Below the pieces are notes generated by a model. It did no database searches. It worked only from the letters and a program-made list of their open reading frames with translations, and was not told the DNA's origin. A DNA stretch of 64,000 nt. It comes from Sphingobium vermicomposti. Its GTDB lineage: Bacteria > Pseudomonadota > Alphaproteobacteria > Sphingomonadales > Sphingomonadaceae. Location: positions 434,001 through 498,000 of the forward strand of contig NZ_JAASQR010000002.1 of the NCBI RefSeq assembly GCF_011762025.1, given 5' to 3'. Below are positions 20,441-30,599 of the stretch, piece by piece. Positions within the stretch are counted from its first letter, which is position 1. The number at the start of each line of letters is the position of its first letter. A program made the translations under genes and the position numbers.

Positions 20441-20471
20441 GGGATGAAGGCGGGGATATCGCCTTCATCCC
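20441..20471. terminator. Bidirectional hairpin between pdhB and tadG
   Basis: A perfect 12-bp stem (GGGATGAAGGCG / CGCCTTCATCCC) with a 7-base loop lies 9 bases after pdhB and 10 bases after the end of the convergent TadG-like gene. T-rich sequence follows on the plus side only weakly. It probably ends transcription from both sides. Confidence 0.65.
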
Positions 20472-20481
20472 TAATCCTTTC

Positions 20482-21834
20482 TCACTTAGTGAGATGCGCG
20501 CTTGCGATTGCTTTTTGGAAAAGTTTTGCAAGAGCAGCTGAAATATCGTCGTCGCTCGTGACCTGGTAGAACAGGCCAGGCGATGCGCACTTGCTAAGTG
20601 CGGGGCTGATTTTTTCAGGGGATGAAAGATAGGGATTTCGAACATTTGTAATCGACCAGCTGTCATTAGCCGACTCATATAGGTATTCGGTGTAAAGAAC
20701 CGCTATGCGGATACCGCGTGCTTTTATCGTATCACACTGACTGGTTGGAATTGGCCCTAATTTACGGCCACTTCTGTTTTCGTCTCGCATGCCATCGGTG
20801 ATGAGGAACAGCATCGCCTGCGGCTTATCGCCTGATTGGTTGGTGCCATTGCCTGGGATGAGGGGCATATCCGCCAATGAACCGTCGAACGCAGTTGTAA
20901 AGTCAGTGTCTTGGTCGTTGTTGTTCACGCCGCAAGTCACCTGATTATTTCTGCAAACAGTCAACATCGTCAGTTTTGACGCGGCTGTTTTCGCATTGGT
21001 TGAATTTGTCGGCGTTTTTTGAACAGCATTGTAAGCGACGTCGAACTGAGAAATCGCGAAGCGATAGGCTGCCCCCGTGTTTGTGCTAGTCTCCGTCGCA
21101 GTGTCGGTGAGATTGACGACCGCCTTCTGCACGAGGTCCATCCGCAATGTGAGGTTCAGCGTGGTTTTCGCTATATAGTAGTTATCGACATATTTGCCGC
21201 CCACCTTCTTGGTGCCGCCGGGGTCGGATGATGAAGTTTCGGTCTGGTGGCAGGCGAAGGCGCATCCTACCCCACCGCCTTGGCTCTTGGTAGCGTTGAT
21301 CATTGCGGCAATTCCGGTCTTGGTAGCCGGTATCGCCATGGATGGGGACGTGTCGATGAGCAAATAAAAGTCGATATTCGGCGCTTGCGTGGCACTGGAT
21401 TCCGATGTCCCGCCAATTGCTATTGACGGCATGCGCAGGACGCTTCCAAATATGTTGCTGGAACGTGCGGAATAGGTCACGACCGCGGTGCGGTTGGATG
21501 AAGCTCCCACCTGGTCAGTCACTGTCACGGTAAGCTGTGTATTAGGATCAAATATTAGGTTTTTCAGCCCTGATGTTTGAGTCTTGAAGACATTCAGAGC
21601 CTGTGCCCTTGCTTCTGCTGCAGTTTTCTTCATCGATGAAGTCGTTACGGCGGAGAGGGCTGCCGCGTCAGCAATCGCGTTCATCTTTGTTTGCAGCCGA
21701 GCGGCCTGACTATAGTCCACCACCATGCCCGTGCCGAACGCCATCGGCATCATTGCGAAGGCAGCAATCATCAGCACATTTCCGCGTTGATTACGCGGAA
21801 GGCCGAGGATGGAAGAAGACAATCGGGTTGCCAT
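20482..21834 (-). CDS. TadG-like protein with von Willebrand factor A domain
   Basis: A 450-residue Flp/Tad pilus accessory protein. The N-terminal TadE/TadG signature is RNQRGNVLMIAAFAMMPMAF, followed by DYSQAARLQTKMNAIADAAALSA. A VWA-type domain starts at IDFYLLIDTSPSMAIPA, with a MIDAS DxSxS in DTSPS. Cysteine pairs (CAFACHQ, CRNNQVTCG) suggest an oxidised periplasmic protein. The end YQVTSDDDISAALAKLFQKAI is like other tight-adherence G proteins. It is the last gene of a three-gene minus-strand operon. Confidence 0.88.
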   Translation of the reverse strand: MATRLSSSILGLPRNQRGNVLMIAAFAMMPMAFGTGMVVDYSQAARLQTKMNAIADAAALSAVTTSSMKKTAAEARAQALNVFKTQTSGLKNLIFDPNTQLTVTVTDQVGASSNRTAVVTYSARSSNIFGSVLRMPSIAIGGTSESSATQAPNIDFYLLIDTSPSMAIPATKTGIAAMINATKSQGGGVGCAFACHQTETSSSDPGGTKKVGGKYVDNYYIAKTTLNLTLRMDLVQKAVVNLTDTATETSTNTGAAYRFAISQFDVAYNAVQKTPTNSTNAKTAASKLTMLTVCRNNQVTCGVNNNDQDTDFTTAFDGSLADMPLIPGNGTNQSGDKPQAMLFLITDGMRDENRSGRKLGPIPTSQCDTIKARGIRIAVLYTEYLYESANDSWSITNVRNPYLSSPEKISPALSKCASPGLFYQVTSDDDISAALAKLFQKAIASAHLTK

Positions 21835-21847
21835 GACCGTGATTCGC

Positions 21848-22387
21848 CTATTTGAGAGGTATTTGGGTTGAGAGCCGGGGATACATGTAGATGGAATCTG
21901 TCATCGTCACGGATGGAATCAGGCCAGCCGTATAGTTCGTCGTGTAGTTGTAGCTGGTTTCTGCAAGGATGACGTAGCTGTCGTTTTGCGCTATTCCTGA
22001 CGGAACAGTGATCGAACTGTCTTTGGCCCTGGCTGTGCCGTTCCTTGCGCGGCTCCATATCACTTTTGCCACACCCCCGGCGTCGATATAAATCTCCGAA
22101 ATCAGATAACGCCCCGGTGACGCATCGTAAGGTGCCATAATCTGTGTAGTTGCAGCTAAGACGGCGTCAGCATCAGTGGTGGTCAAAGATGAGTATTGGG
22201 TTGTCAGATCCGCAATCGCTCTTGTGGTAATCGACACTTTGCGCTTGGTGGTCATCGCATCGGTCACCTGGAATGTGCCGAGATAGAGCAGAATGAGGAC
22301 AGGTGCGCTGACAGCGAACTCAACTGCAGCAAGCCCACGTTGACAGCGAACCAACTTCCAGATGGTGCGGAACATGCCCTGTATCAT
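21848..22387 (-). CDS. TadE-family pseudopilin-like protein
   Basis: A 179-residue protein with the TadE signature near the N-terminus: CQRGLAAVEFAVSAPVLILLYLG (split here as QRGLAAVEFA and VSAPVLILLYLG). The Glu after the hydrophobic start is the pseudopilin processing residue. The remainder is a strand-rich periplasmic domain with DAVLAATTQIMAPYDAS. It overlaps the upstream TadE gene by 4 bp. The likely role is in assembly of Flp-type pili. Confidence 0.85.
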   Translation of the reverse strand: MIQGMFRTIWKLVRCQRGLAAVEFAVSAPVLILLYLGTFQVTDAMTTKRKVSITTRAIADLTTQYSSLTTTDADAVLAATTQIMAPYDASPGRYLISEIYIDAGGVAKVIWSRARNGTARAKDSSITVPSGIAQNDSYVILAETSYNYTTNYTAGLIPSVTMTDSIYMYPRLSTQIPLK

Positions 22388-22929
22388 ATGCTCTCATTCT
22401 TGAATACGAGCGTGGAGACCATAAGTCTTTTCCCATTGGGCTGATTTGCCAATGTAAAGCCTAAGGGGCCATAAGCACTCGGAGACAAGTACATTATTCT
22501 CATAATGACAATGTCGCCTTGATCGCCAAGGTCAAATTTCCAACTGTTTGAAACGTTGCCACTATTGTCATATGTTATATTTGGCTTGCTTGTACTGATG
22601 GAGCTTATCGACGTAAATGCATTGACGTCTATCATCACCGAGCTGCATGGCATGAAGCTGGGCAACTTGCTGCAAGTCAGATTTTTAAACTGCGTTGCCG
22701 TCATGTTGGCGCTGGATGCCTGCCCGGTCATGACTACGCGCCCGACTTTTTCAGCTGCGGTTTCTAGGGTTTGCTGAGTAAAAAGCGAGATGCTTGTCTG
22801 GAATACAGCTAAAATGAGGGCTATCAGGGGAGCGGCGACGAACGCAAATTCAATGATGGCAGCACCTCGCACGTCCTGTGCAAGCTGTGTCAGCTTTGGT
22901 TTCTCGATGCTGATCGGCTTCGTGACCAT
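22384..22929 (-). CDS. TadE/TadG-family pilus assembly protein
   Basis: A 181-residue protein with the motif DVRGAAIIEFAFVAAPLIALIL (Glu in IIEFAF), the prepilin-peptidase-like TadE signature. A periplasmic domain follows, with a Cys pair in LTCSKLPSFMPCSS. It is the first gene of the TadE-TadE-TadG operon, divergent from the squalene synthase-like gene. No other tad genes (ATPase, secretin, prepilin) are in the window. Confidence 0.83.
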   Translation of the reverse strand: MVTKPISIEKPKLTQLAQDVRGAAIIEFAFVAAPLIALILAVFQTSISLFTQQTLETAAEKVGRVVMTGQASSANMTATQFKNLTCSKLPSFMPCSSVMIDVNAFTSISSISTSKPNITYDNSGNVSNSWKFDLGDQGDIVIMRIMYLSPSAYGPLGFTLANQPNGKRLMVSTLVFKNESI

Positions 22930-22989
22930 CGTTGATTTGCCGCCTGTCGAGCAGGCTCCTTGCGCATATTTAATATTGGCCTAGTGAAT

Positions 22990-23640
22990 ATGTCTGAATC
23001 AGTTAGAAAATCATTAAATCCGGGTTCGCTTGGGTTTATCCTGTCAGCATATGCAGGCGTTGATGCGCCGAAGCATCGGCTTATATGGGCGCTCGACGGA
23101 CGTTTTGGGCAACTGGTAACCACTACCACCGAGCCGATGATCGGCCGGATAAGGCTGGCTTGGTGGAACGATGCTCTGACAGATAGCAATCAGCTGATGG
23201 GGCGAGGGGAGCCTCTTGTCGATGAACTACGCCGGTTGAAAGTTGTGCCGCTAGCTGGGTTAACCCAGTGGCTTGATGGCTGGGAGTGCCTCGTTGGTGA
23301 AATGGACCTTCATGGCTATGCAGCCGGTCGAGGGGGCGGTCTGTTTCGTGCGCTTGCGGGCCAGGAAGAACTCCCCGACTGGCTGACCCGCGCTGGTGCT
23401 GTATGGGCGCTCTGGGACTTGTCCGGGCATTGCAGCGAGCAGAGGATTGCGGAAGAGGCCGTTGCATTTGGACAACAATATTTGCTCGACAAAGATCCAG
23501 ATTGGTCGGTGGTGCCACGCCCTTTGCGTATCGCTTATCAACTTGCGCGTCATGATGTGGAACGGGGTCGGTACGCTCCGGTCGGATTGACGCCGACCCG
23601 ATATCTGAGATTGATGCGCATAGGGCTGGTGGGACGGTAG
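22990..23640 (+). CDS. Squalene/phytoene synthase-like protein
   Basis: A ~216-residue all-helical protein resembling the short squalene/phytoene synthase-like proteins of alphaproteobacteria. The segment EPMIGRIRLAWWNDAL is the characteristic one. The Asp-rich DxxxD motifs of true prenyl synthases are not evident, so it may be a non-catalytic homologue. The ATG at 22990 (MSESVRKS) is preferred to the ATG at 22960 because 22960 lies close to the divergent TadE start. The C-terminus LTPTRYLRLMRIGLVGR is conserved in type. Confidence 0.65.
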   Translation: MSESVRKSLNPGSLGFILSAYAGVDAPKHRLIWALDGRFGQLVTTTTEPMIGRIRLAWWNDALTDSNQLMGRGEPLVDELRRLKVVPLAGLTQWLDGWECLVGEMDLHGYAAGRGGGLFRALAGQEELPDWLTRAGAVWALWDLSGHCSEQRIAEEAVAFGQQYLLDKDPDWSVVPRPLRIAYQLARHDVERGRYAPVGLTPTRYLRLMRIGLVGR

Positions 23641-23649
23641 GGGATTTAA

Positions 23650-24114
23650 GTGGGGCGATTTCTGGCAGGTGCGGCGGGTTCGCTGTTGTTGGTGGCGGCG
23701 GGGCTGTTCTGGTGGCAAGGACGCGCGACGAGCGAACCTGTGTCGCAGGCTCTGGTCGGGCCGCCGCCGCCGCCTCCGATTATTTCCTTGCCAGAAGGAG
23801 ACCCTGACGCCGTGGGAAAGGCGTTGCCGATGCCGGGCGAGGCCAGCCCGCAAAGTCGCGAGCAAAAGCGGTTCGCTCGCTATGATCGCAATCGCGACGG
23901 GATCATCACGCGCGTCGAGATGATGGGCAGCCGGGTGAAAGCGTTCAAAACGCTCGACAAGGATGGCGACAATCTGCTCTCATTTGAGGAGTGGGCCGTC
24001 GCGACGTCGGACAGGTTCGGCCAGGCGGATGCGAACGGCGACGGCAAGCTGACGCCTGCCGAGTTCGCGATCACCGCGCCCAAGCGGAAGGCCGCGCCCA
24101 AATGTAAATGTTAG
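23650..24114 (+). CDS. EF-hand calcium-binding protein with N-terminal anchor
   Basis: A 154-residue protein starting with GTG. An N-terminal hydrophobic helix (LAGAAGSLLLVAAGLFWW) acts as a signal or anchor. A Pro-rich linker (PPPPPP) leads to three EF-hand loops: DRNRDGIITRVE, DKDGDNLLSFEE and DANGDGKLTPAE. Each has the D-x-D/N-x-D-G pattern and likely binds Ca2+. The C-terminus is KRKAAPKCKC. The protein is expected in the periplasm; its partner is unknown. It lies 9 bp after the squalene synthase-like gene. Confidence 0.85.
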   Translation: MGRFLAGAAGSLLLVAAGLFWWQGRATSEPVSQALVGPPPPPPIISLPEGDPDAVGKALPMPGEASPQSREQKRFARYDRNRDGIITRVEMMGSRVKAFKTLDKDGDNLLSFEEWAVATSDRFGQADANGDGKLTPAEFAITAPKRKAAPKCKC

Positions 24115-24150
24115 GGCCTGGTTCCTCTTGCGCCGAAAAGCCGTGACCGA

Positions 24151-25503
24151 TCAGGCGGGCTGAAGCTCACCCAGCCATTGCCCAAGTGCGGCCCGCGCGC
24201 GGGAAGTCATGGCTTCCTTGCGCTGCTTCTTCTTCACATCCTCCAATGGAGGAAACAGACCGAAATTGACGTTCATCGGCTGATAATCGGCCGTCGCCTC
24301 ATTGCCCGTCACATGCCCCAGCAGCGCGCCCAGAGCCGTTTCCGGCGGCGGTGCGGGCAGCGGCTGTCCCAACAGTTCGGCAGCAGCGAAACGTCCCGCC
24401 AACAATCCGATGGCCGCGCTTTCGACATAGCCTTCGCAGCCCGTCATCTGACCGGCGAAGCGGATATGCGGCGCGCTTTTTAGGCGCAGAGTCGGGTCGA
24501 GCAGCTTGGGGCTTTGGATGAAGGTATTGCGGTGCAGGCCGCCCAGCCGCGCAAACTCGGCCTTCTCTAGCCCCGGAATGGTGCGGAACAGCTCCACCTG
24601 TGCGCCATGCTTAAGCTTGGTCTGGAACCCGACCATGTTCCACAATGTGCCGGACGCATTGTCCTGCCGCAGTTGTACCACCGCATAGGGCCAGCGCCCC
24701 GTGCGCGGGTCGTCCAGGCCCATCGGCTTCATCGGGCCGTGCCGTAATGTTTCGGGGCCGCGCGACGCCATTACTTCGATCGGCATGCAGCCTTCGAAGT
24801 AGGGTGTGTTCGTTTCCCATTCCTTGAACTCGGTCTTTTCCCCGTCGATCAGCCCCTGGACGAAGGCCTGATATTGTTCGCGGTTCATTGGGCAGTTGAT
24901 GTAATCCTTGCCCTCGCCGCCGCCCGGACCGATCTTGTCCCAGCGATTGGCCATCCAGCATTTGTCCATGTCGATGCTGTCGTAATGCAGGACCGGCGCG
25001 ATAGCGTCGAAGAAGGCGAGATGGTCCATGCCCGCCGCCTGGCCGATGCTCGCGGCTAGTGCGGGCGCGGTCAGCGGACCGGTCGCGATGATCGTCATGC
25101 CACTGGTGGGTAGGGTATCGACCCGTTCCCGCACGACCGCGACATTGGGATGTTCGGCGAGCGCGCGGGTCACACCTTGCGAGAACACGTCCCGATCGAC
25201 GGCCAGCGCCGATCCGGCTGGCACCTTGGCTGGCTCTGCCTGCGTCATGATGAGCGAACCCAGCCGCCGCATTTCCTGATGAAGCAGGCCGACGGCATTC
25301 TTGTCCGCGTCGTCCGACCGGAAGCTGTTGGAGCAGACCAGTTCGGCCAGCCCATCCGTCTGGTGAGCCGGGGTCATGTCACCAGCGCCCCGCATTTCCG
25401 ACAGGCGGACCTTTATCCCCGCCTGCGCCAGCTGCCAGGCGGCTTCCGTCCCCGCCAGGCCGCCGCCGATGACATGCACCTGATGATCCGTTGCTTTGTC
25501 CAT
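24151..25503 (-). CDS. trmFO: Methylenetetrahydrofolate--tRNA-(uracil-5-)-methyltransferase
   Basis: TrmFO is an FAD/folate-dependent enzyme that makes m5U54 in the T-loop of tRNAs. The Rossmann FAD motif is [19 protein letters not shown] at the N-terminus. Other hallmarks are [31 protein letters not shown], the catalytic-type Cys in [12 protein letters not shown], and [18 protein letters not shown]. The length of 450 is typical. It lies 22 bp downstream of leuA on the same strand, so it may be co-transcribed with it. Confidence 0.96.
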   Translation of the reverse strand: MDKATDHQVHVIGGGLAGTEAAWQLAQAGIKVRLSEMRGAGDMTPAHQTDGLAELVCSNSFRSDDADKNAVGLLHQEMRRLGSLIMTQAEPAKVPAGSALAVDRDVFSQGVTRALAEHPNVAVVRERVDTLPTSGMTIIATGPLTAPALAASIGQAAGMDHLAFFDAIAPVLHYDSIDMDKCWMANRWDKIGPGGGEGKDYINCPMNREQYQAFVQGLIDGEKTEFKEWETNTPYFEGCMPIEVMASRGPETLRHGPMKPMGLDDPRTGRWPYAVVQLRQDNASGTLWNMVGFQTKLKHGAQVELFRTIPGLEKAEFARLGGLHRNTFIQSPKLLDPTLRLKSAPHIRFAGQMTGCEGYVESAAIGLLAGRFAAAELLGQPLPAPPPETALGALLGHVTGNEATADYQPMNVNFGLFPPLEDVKKKQRKEAMTSRARAALGQWLGELQPA

Positions 25504-25525
25504 ATCCGCCTGCCCGCTTTATCGA

Positions 25526-27196
25526 TCAGGCCGCAGCCACGCTGTTCGCCGCCGACAGGACAGCCTGGACTGACGCGGTTGCGATGTCGGTATCGGTGCC
25601 GATGCCGAATATCGTACGGCCATCGGGCGTCCGGCATTCGACATAGGCGGCGGCGGCGACATCCGTGCCTGCGCCGATCGCATGTTCGCTATAGTCCGCA
25701 ACCTCCAGATCGACGCCCAGATCGTCGCGCAGCGCGGCCAGCACCGAGGAGATGAGGCCATTGCCGCGCCCGGAAATGGAGCGTTCGCCGCCCTTGTGCG
25801 CGATCTTTCCGGTAAATATGCGGTCGCCCGCATGGCCGGTCTCATTATAGTCGATCAGCCTGTAGGCTTGGTCGCCGGACAGACGATAATGGTCTTCGAA
25901 CGCTGTCCAGATGTCGGACGCGTTCAGTTCCCGGCTGGTCTGGTCGGCCAGCCCCTGCACCACGCGGGAAAAATCCGCCTGCATGCGCTTGGGCAGTTTC
26001 AGCCCCTTGTCCTGCTGCAGCACCCAGGCGACGCCGCCCTTGCCGGACTGCGAATTGACGCGGATCACCGCTTCATAGTCGCGGCCCAAATCCTTGGGAT
26101 CAATCGGCAGATAGGGAACGTCCCAAATCTGGTCGTTGCGGGTTTCCTGGGCGGCAAAGCCCTTTTTGATCGCATCCTGATGCGAGCCGGAAAAGGCGGT
26201 GAAGACCAGTTCGCCCGCATAGGGATGGCGCTGGTGCACCGGCAGCTGGTTGCAATATTCGACGGTCTGAATGACCTCGTCGATATCCGAAAAATCCAGC
26301 CCCGGATTGATGCCCTGCGTGTACATGTTCAGCGCGACCGTCACCAGATCGCAATTGCCGGTGCGCTCGCCATTGCCGAACAGGCAGCCTTCGACACGAT
26401 CTGCGCCCGCCATCAGGCCCAGCTCTGCCGCCGCGACGCCGGTGCCGCGATCATTATGAGTGTGCAGGGAAATCACGACGCTGTCGCGCTTGGAAATATT
26501 GCGGCACATCCATTCAATCTGGTCGGCATAGATGTTGGCCGTCGCTGCTTCTACCGTGGCGGGCAGGTTCAAGATCAGCGGCCGTTCCGGTGTGGGCTGC
26601 AGGATTTCCATCACAGCCTCACAACATTCTAGGCTGAAATCCAGCTCGGCGGTGGAGAAGGTTTCCGGCGAATATTCGAAATGCCAATCGGTGTCGGGCT
26701 GCTTGGCCGCATTATCGCGCAGCAGCTTGGCCGCGTTGATCGCGATGTCTTTGATCTGCGCCCGGTCCATCTGGAACACGATGTTGCGCCAGGCGGGGGA
26801 CACGGCGTTATAGACGTGGACGATCGCCTTCTTCGCGCCGCGCAGGCTTTCAAAGGTCGTGGCGATCAGGTCTTCGCGGGCCTGGGTCAGAACCTGGGGG
26901 AATACATCGTCAGGAATCGCCCCATCGCGCACCAGCCCGGATATGAAGTCGAACTCGGTCGCGCCCGCGCTGGGGAATCCAACCTCGATCTCCTTCACAC
27001 CGACCTTGATCAGCAGGTCGAAAAAGCGGCGCTTCTTCTCGGCGTTCATCGGGTCGATCAGCGATTGGTTACCATCGCGCATGTCCGTGGACAGCCAACG
27101 CGGAGGCGAGGTGATGACCGCGCTCGGCCACTGGCGATTGGGCAGATCCACCTGAGGGAAGGGGCGGTATTTCTGCGAAGGATCGGTCAGCATCAT
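25526..27196 (-). CDS. leuA: 2-isopropylmalate synthase
   Basis: LeuA condenses 2-oxoisovalerate with acetyl-CoA in the first committed step of leucine synthesis. It is the long (about 557 aa) LeuA type. The catalytic TIM barrel has [27 protein letters not shown] and the metal-binding [18 protein letters not shown]-terminal regulatory domain ([14 protein letters not shown] ... [17 protein letters not shown]) provides leucine feedback. The ATG at 27196 is chosen because GAAG lies upstream; a frame-extended ATG at 27217 is less likely. A leucine-rich leader peptide and hairpin lie 84-182 bases upstream. Confidence 0.96.
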   Translation of the reverse strand: MMLTDPSQKYRPFPQVDLPNRQWPSAVITSPPRWLSTDMRDGNQSLIDPMNAEKKRRFFDLLIKVGVKEIEVGFPSAGATEFDFISGLVRDGAIPDDVFPQVLTQAREDLIATTFESLRGAKKAIVHVYNAVSPAWRNIVFQMDRAQIKDIAINAAKLLRDNAAKQPDTDWHFEYSPETFSTAELDFSLECCEAVMEILQPTPERPLILNLPATVEAATANIYADQIEWMCRNISKRDSVVISLHTHNDRGTGVAAAELGLMAGADRVEGCLFGNGERTGNCDLVTVALNMYTQGINPGLDFSDIDEVIQTVEYCNQLPVHQRHPYAGELVFTAFSGSHQDAIKKGFAAQETRNDQIWDVPYLPIDPKDLGRDYEAVIRVNSQSGKGGVAWVLQQDKGLKLPKRMQADFSRVVQGLADQTSRELNASDIWTAFEDHYRLSGDQAYRLIDYNETGHAGDRIFTGKIAHKGGERSISGRGNGLISSVLAALRDDLGVDLEVADYSEHAIGAGTDVAAAAYVECRTPDGRTIFGIGTDTDIATASVQAVLSAANSVAAA

Positions 27197-27279
27197 GGAA
27201 GCTACTTCTTTATGCAAAACGGGCTCCGCAATTTCGGAGACATCGGGGCGCCCGGTGAAACGACTATCTGCTTGGAAAT

Positions 27280-27341
27280 GCCCTTAGGCGTATCGCTGCG
27301 TCATTCAAGCGAAGAGCAGCGCAAAAAGCACGCCTAAGGGC
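27280..27341 (-). promoter_or_regulatory. Attenuator hairpin upstream of leuA
   Basis: Two 12-base arms (27280-27291 and 27330-27341, core GCCTAAGGGC) are perfectly complementary, with an inner 6-bp stem (CGCTGC / GCAGCG). The upstream arm contains the stop codon of the leucine-rich leader peptide at 27334-27378. A ribosome stalled on the Leu codons would leave this arm free or blocked differently from one that reaches the stop, as in classical attenuation. No long T run follows, so the exact termination mode is unclear. Confidence 0.65.
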
Positions 27342-27378
27342 GTGTAAGTCGTAGCAGGGAAAGAAGCGCGCGCTGCAT
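27334..27378 (-). CDS. leuA leader peptide (14 aa, Leu-rich)
   Basis: A short frame starting ATG encodes MQRALLSLLRLTRP and ends with TAG. Five of 14 residues are leucine (CTT CTT TCC CTG CTA CGA CTT), including Leu-Leu pairs, and the stop lies inside the first arm of the hairpin at 27280-27341. This is what a leucine attenuation leader looks like. The gene is too short for standard gene calls. The ribosome site is weak (AGGG-containing stretch about 15 bases upstream). Confidence 0.7.
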   Translation of the reverse strand: MQRALLSLLRLTRP

Positions 27379-27563
27379 GGTGGAGACCGCTTAACCCTTT
27401 TTTGGGGGTGGCGTCCAGTGTTTGTTGAAGGGTGGGCGGGCGACGATGGGTGTGATGGGGGGAAATTCGGACCTCATCATCCTCCCCACGCCCACGGCGC
27501 AGGGAGGATCTGACGGCGACCTTTGGTGTGCGGAGACCGTCGTGCCGGGGGCCGAAGTCTCGC

Positions 27564-28187
27564 TTATTTCTGAAAGGCGGCCACGATCTTCAGTTCGATG
27601 GTGTCGCCCACCATGGACACGCCATAACCCATGCCGAAATCGCTGCGCTTGACGGCGGCGGTTGCGACGAAACCGACATTTTCCTTGCCGCCAGCCATGG
27701 CCGGAGCCTTGCCCGCGCCGTAAAATTCCGCGTCGAGAGTCACGGGCTTTGTTATGCCCTTGATCGTCAGATTGCCGGTGATTTCAGCGCCCGTCGGGCC
27801 GTCAGTCTTCACGCCTGTCGAAACGAAGGTGGCCTTGGGAAATTTGGCCGCGTCGAAAAAGTCCGATTTCATAAGATGCTCGTCCAGTTTCGCGACGCCG
27901 GTGCGGATATTGGCGATGGGCACATCCACCGACACTTTGGAAGCTGCCGGATTTTTAGGGTCGAGCGTCAGCGTGCCGGTCGATTCGGATATGACGCCGA
28001 CATTGTTGGAAAAGCCCATATGATCATAGGCAAAGACGATCTGCGTATGCCCCGGATCAATCTGATAGGTGCCGCCCGTCACGCGGGTGGCGTCTTTCGC
28101 ACCGGGCGCGGCAGGCATTTGGGCAATGACGACAGTGCCACCGGCGACAGCGGCAAGGGCGGCGGCGGAAATCAGAAAGGTGCGCAT
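27564..28187 (-). CDS. YceI-family periplasmic protein
   Basis: A 207-residue secreted protein of the YceI family, lipocalin-like proteins that bind polyisoprenoid-type lipids. The signal peptide is MRTFLISAAALAAVAGGTVVIAQ. The mature part has TYQIDPGHTQIVFAYDHMGFS, GTLTLDPKNPAASKVSVDVP and LTIKGITKPVTLDAEFYGAG, typical of the fold. The ATG at 28187 places the signal peptide at the N-terminus; the open frame to 28364 has no such feature. It stands alone between the leuA leader and ilvC. Confidence 0.9.
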   Translation of the reverse strand: MRTFLISAAALAAVAGGTVVIAQMPAAPGAKDATRVTGGTYQIDPGHTQIVFAYDHMGFSNNVGVISESTGTLTLDPKNPAASKVSVDVPIANIRTGVAKLDEHLMKSDFFDAAKFPKATFVSTGVKTDGPTGAEITGNLTIKGITKPVTLDAEFYGAGKAPAMAGGKENVGFVATAAVKRSDFGMGYGVSMVGDTIELKIVAAFQK

Positions 28188-28388
28188 GGAACGGGTCTCC
28201 AGAAGCAATCGACGGATGACACAATAGCTGCGTCTGCCGATTGTTCCAGAGCCGTAACTGGAAACGAACTGTTGCCGGTTGGGTTTGCCGGGAGAGCCTT
28301 TGGGTCCGAATGAAAAGAGGGGCTGATGCGCTAAGGATTGCTCGCGCGGCTCCCGTGAACCCAATCAGCACAGCGGGTAGAAAAAGAT

Positions 28389-28453
28389 ATTCGCGCAGCG
28401 GCGCAGAGGACGCCGAGATAATATCTCTGCATTCTCTGCGCCTTTGCGCGAAT
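28389..28453. repeat. Inverted repeat, family C
   Basis: Nested arms: ATTCGCGCA (28389-28397) with TGCGCGAAT (28445-28453), and GGCGCAGAG (28400-28408) with CTCTGCGCC (28434-28442), separated by a 2x2 internal loop and a 25-base spacer. It lies in the 324-bp gap between the YceI start and ilvC. Its structure (GCGCAGAG-type arms) is that of a dispersed intergenic palindrome. Confidence 0.7.
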
Positions 28454-28469
28454 TTATCAACCAGCGTTG

Positions 28470-28498
28470 CCACCTCCCCATCGACGATGGGGAGGTGG
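28470..28498. terminator. Perfect palindrome after ilvC
   Basis: A 29-base palindrome with two 14-base arms (CCACCTCCCCATCG and its complement) and a single central base. It begins 14 bases beyond the ilvC stop codon. It lacks a T run, so it is either a terminator-like hairpin or another dispersed palindrome (family D). Confidence 0.6.
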
Positions 28499-28511
28499 AT
28501 TAGCGGCTGTC

Positions 28512-29612
<1,101 letters not shown>

Positions 29613-29618
29613 CTAGAT

Positions 29619-29666
29619 GGAGTGGGAGAGGGGCTTTGTTCCCCTAAGGGCGCTGCCCCACTCTCC
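29619..29666. other. Nested imperfect hairpin between ilvH and ilvC
   Basis: In the 202-bp gap, GGAGTGGG (29619-29626) pairs imperfectly with CCCACTCTCC (29657-29666), and inside it AGGGG (29629-29633) pairs with CCCCT (29641-29645). It could be a weak terminator or a processing site in the ilv transcript. The rest of the gap shows nothing I can identify. Confidence 0.35.
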
Positions 29667-29733
29667 TGCTGAGATCCAGGCAGCCAACTGCCCGATCCCA
29701 CGTCCCTTACCCAATATGGGCGAGGGATAATCT

Positions 29734-30249
29734 TCAGTTCGGCTCCTTCCCGCGGACCAGTCCGACGACGCCGGTGCGGCCGACTTCGACCAGCCCGATC
29801 TGGCGCATCAGTCCAACGAAATTGTCGATCTTTTCGGTCGTGCCGGTAATCTCGAAAATGAAGCTTTCGATCGTCGTATCGACCACCTTCGCGCGAAAGA
29901 CATCGGCCAGGCGCAGCGCTTCGATCCGGTCTTCGCCAGTGCCTGCGACCTTGACCAGCGCCAGTTCGCGTTCCACGAACGGGCCGTTCTCTGTAAGGTC
30001 GGTGACCTTGTGAACTGGCACCAGCCGGTCGAGCTGGGCGATGATCTGGTCGATAACCTTGGGCGGGCCATTGGTGACGATGGTGATGCGGCTCATCGCG
30101 TGATCGGCGGTGATGTCCGCCACGGTCAAGCTGTCGATATTATAGCCGCGCGCAGTGAACAGGCCAGCGATGCGGGCAAGGATGCCTGCTTCATTGGTGA
30201 CCATCAGCGACAGGACGTGCCGCTCGCTATATTCTTCCTGGATATGCAT
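29734..30249 (-). CDS. ilvH: Acetolactate synthase small (regulatory) subunit
   Basis: The regulatory subunit of acetohydroxyacid synthase, giving valine feedback control. The N-terminal ACT domain has VLSLMVTNEAGILARIAGLFTARGYNIDSLTV. The C-terminal ALS_ss_C domain has RELALVKVAGTGEDRIEALRLADVF and SFIFEITGTTEKIDNFVGLM. The length of 171 residues is normal. Its ATG overlaps the stop of the upstream 116-aa gene, so it is coupled to it. Confidence 0.97.
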   Translation of the reverse strand: MHIQEEYSERHVLSLMVTNEAGILARIAGLFTARGYNIDSLTVADITADHAMSRITIVTNGPPKVIDQIIAQLDRLVPVHKVTDLTENGPFVERELALVKVAGTGEDRIEALRLADVFRAKVVDTTIESFIFEITGTTEKIDNFVGLMRQIGLVEVGRTGVVGLVRGKEPN

Positions 30250-30599
30250 CAGATGCTTGCCCCGTTATCCGGTTCCTTGTCGCGCTCGCGACGCTCGGAA
30301 ATCATGCCTGTGAAGGCGTAGTGCCAGCTTCCCTCGTCGCGATGGGCGAGGCGGACCGGGAAGCCCGCGATCGCGTCGAACATCCGCGCGAGATGTTCGC
30401 CCACATAGCGCGGAGAAGCGAGCAGCCGACCGATCTGGCGTCCGTGGAAATCGAACCCATCATCCAGATGGACTTCCCACTGTTCATTTTCCGAATCCAT
30501 ATGGTCCACGGTCCAGCCCGTCAGTTCGGCCGTCCCAGCAATCCGTTCAAAATCGAATGGCTCGCTCACATGGATGCGAAGCTTGAGATGTTGCGTCAC
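30249..30599 (-). CDS. Uncharacterised protein between ilvB and ilvH
   Basis: A 116-residue soluble protein with no recognised family. It starts MTQHLKLRIHVSEPFDFERIAG and has a compact alpha/beta look: WTVDHMDSENEQWEVHLDDGF, GRQIGRLLASPRYVGEHLARMF, and WHYAFTGMI. Both ends overlap neighbours by about 4 bp (ilvB stop and ilvH start), so it is translated with the enzyme subunits. Its coding bias equals that of the neighbours. A role in acetolactate synthase function or regulation is a guess from position only. Confidence 0.7.
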   Translation of the reverse strand: MTQHLKLRIHVSEPFDFERIAGTAELTGWTVDHMDSENEQWEVHLDDGFDFHGRQIGRLLASPRYVGEHLARMFDAIAGFPVRLAHRDEGSWHYAFTGMISERRERDKEPDNGASI

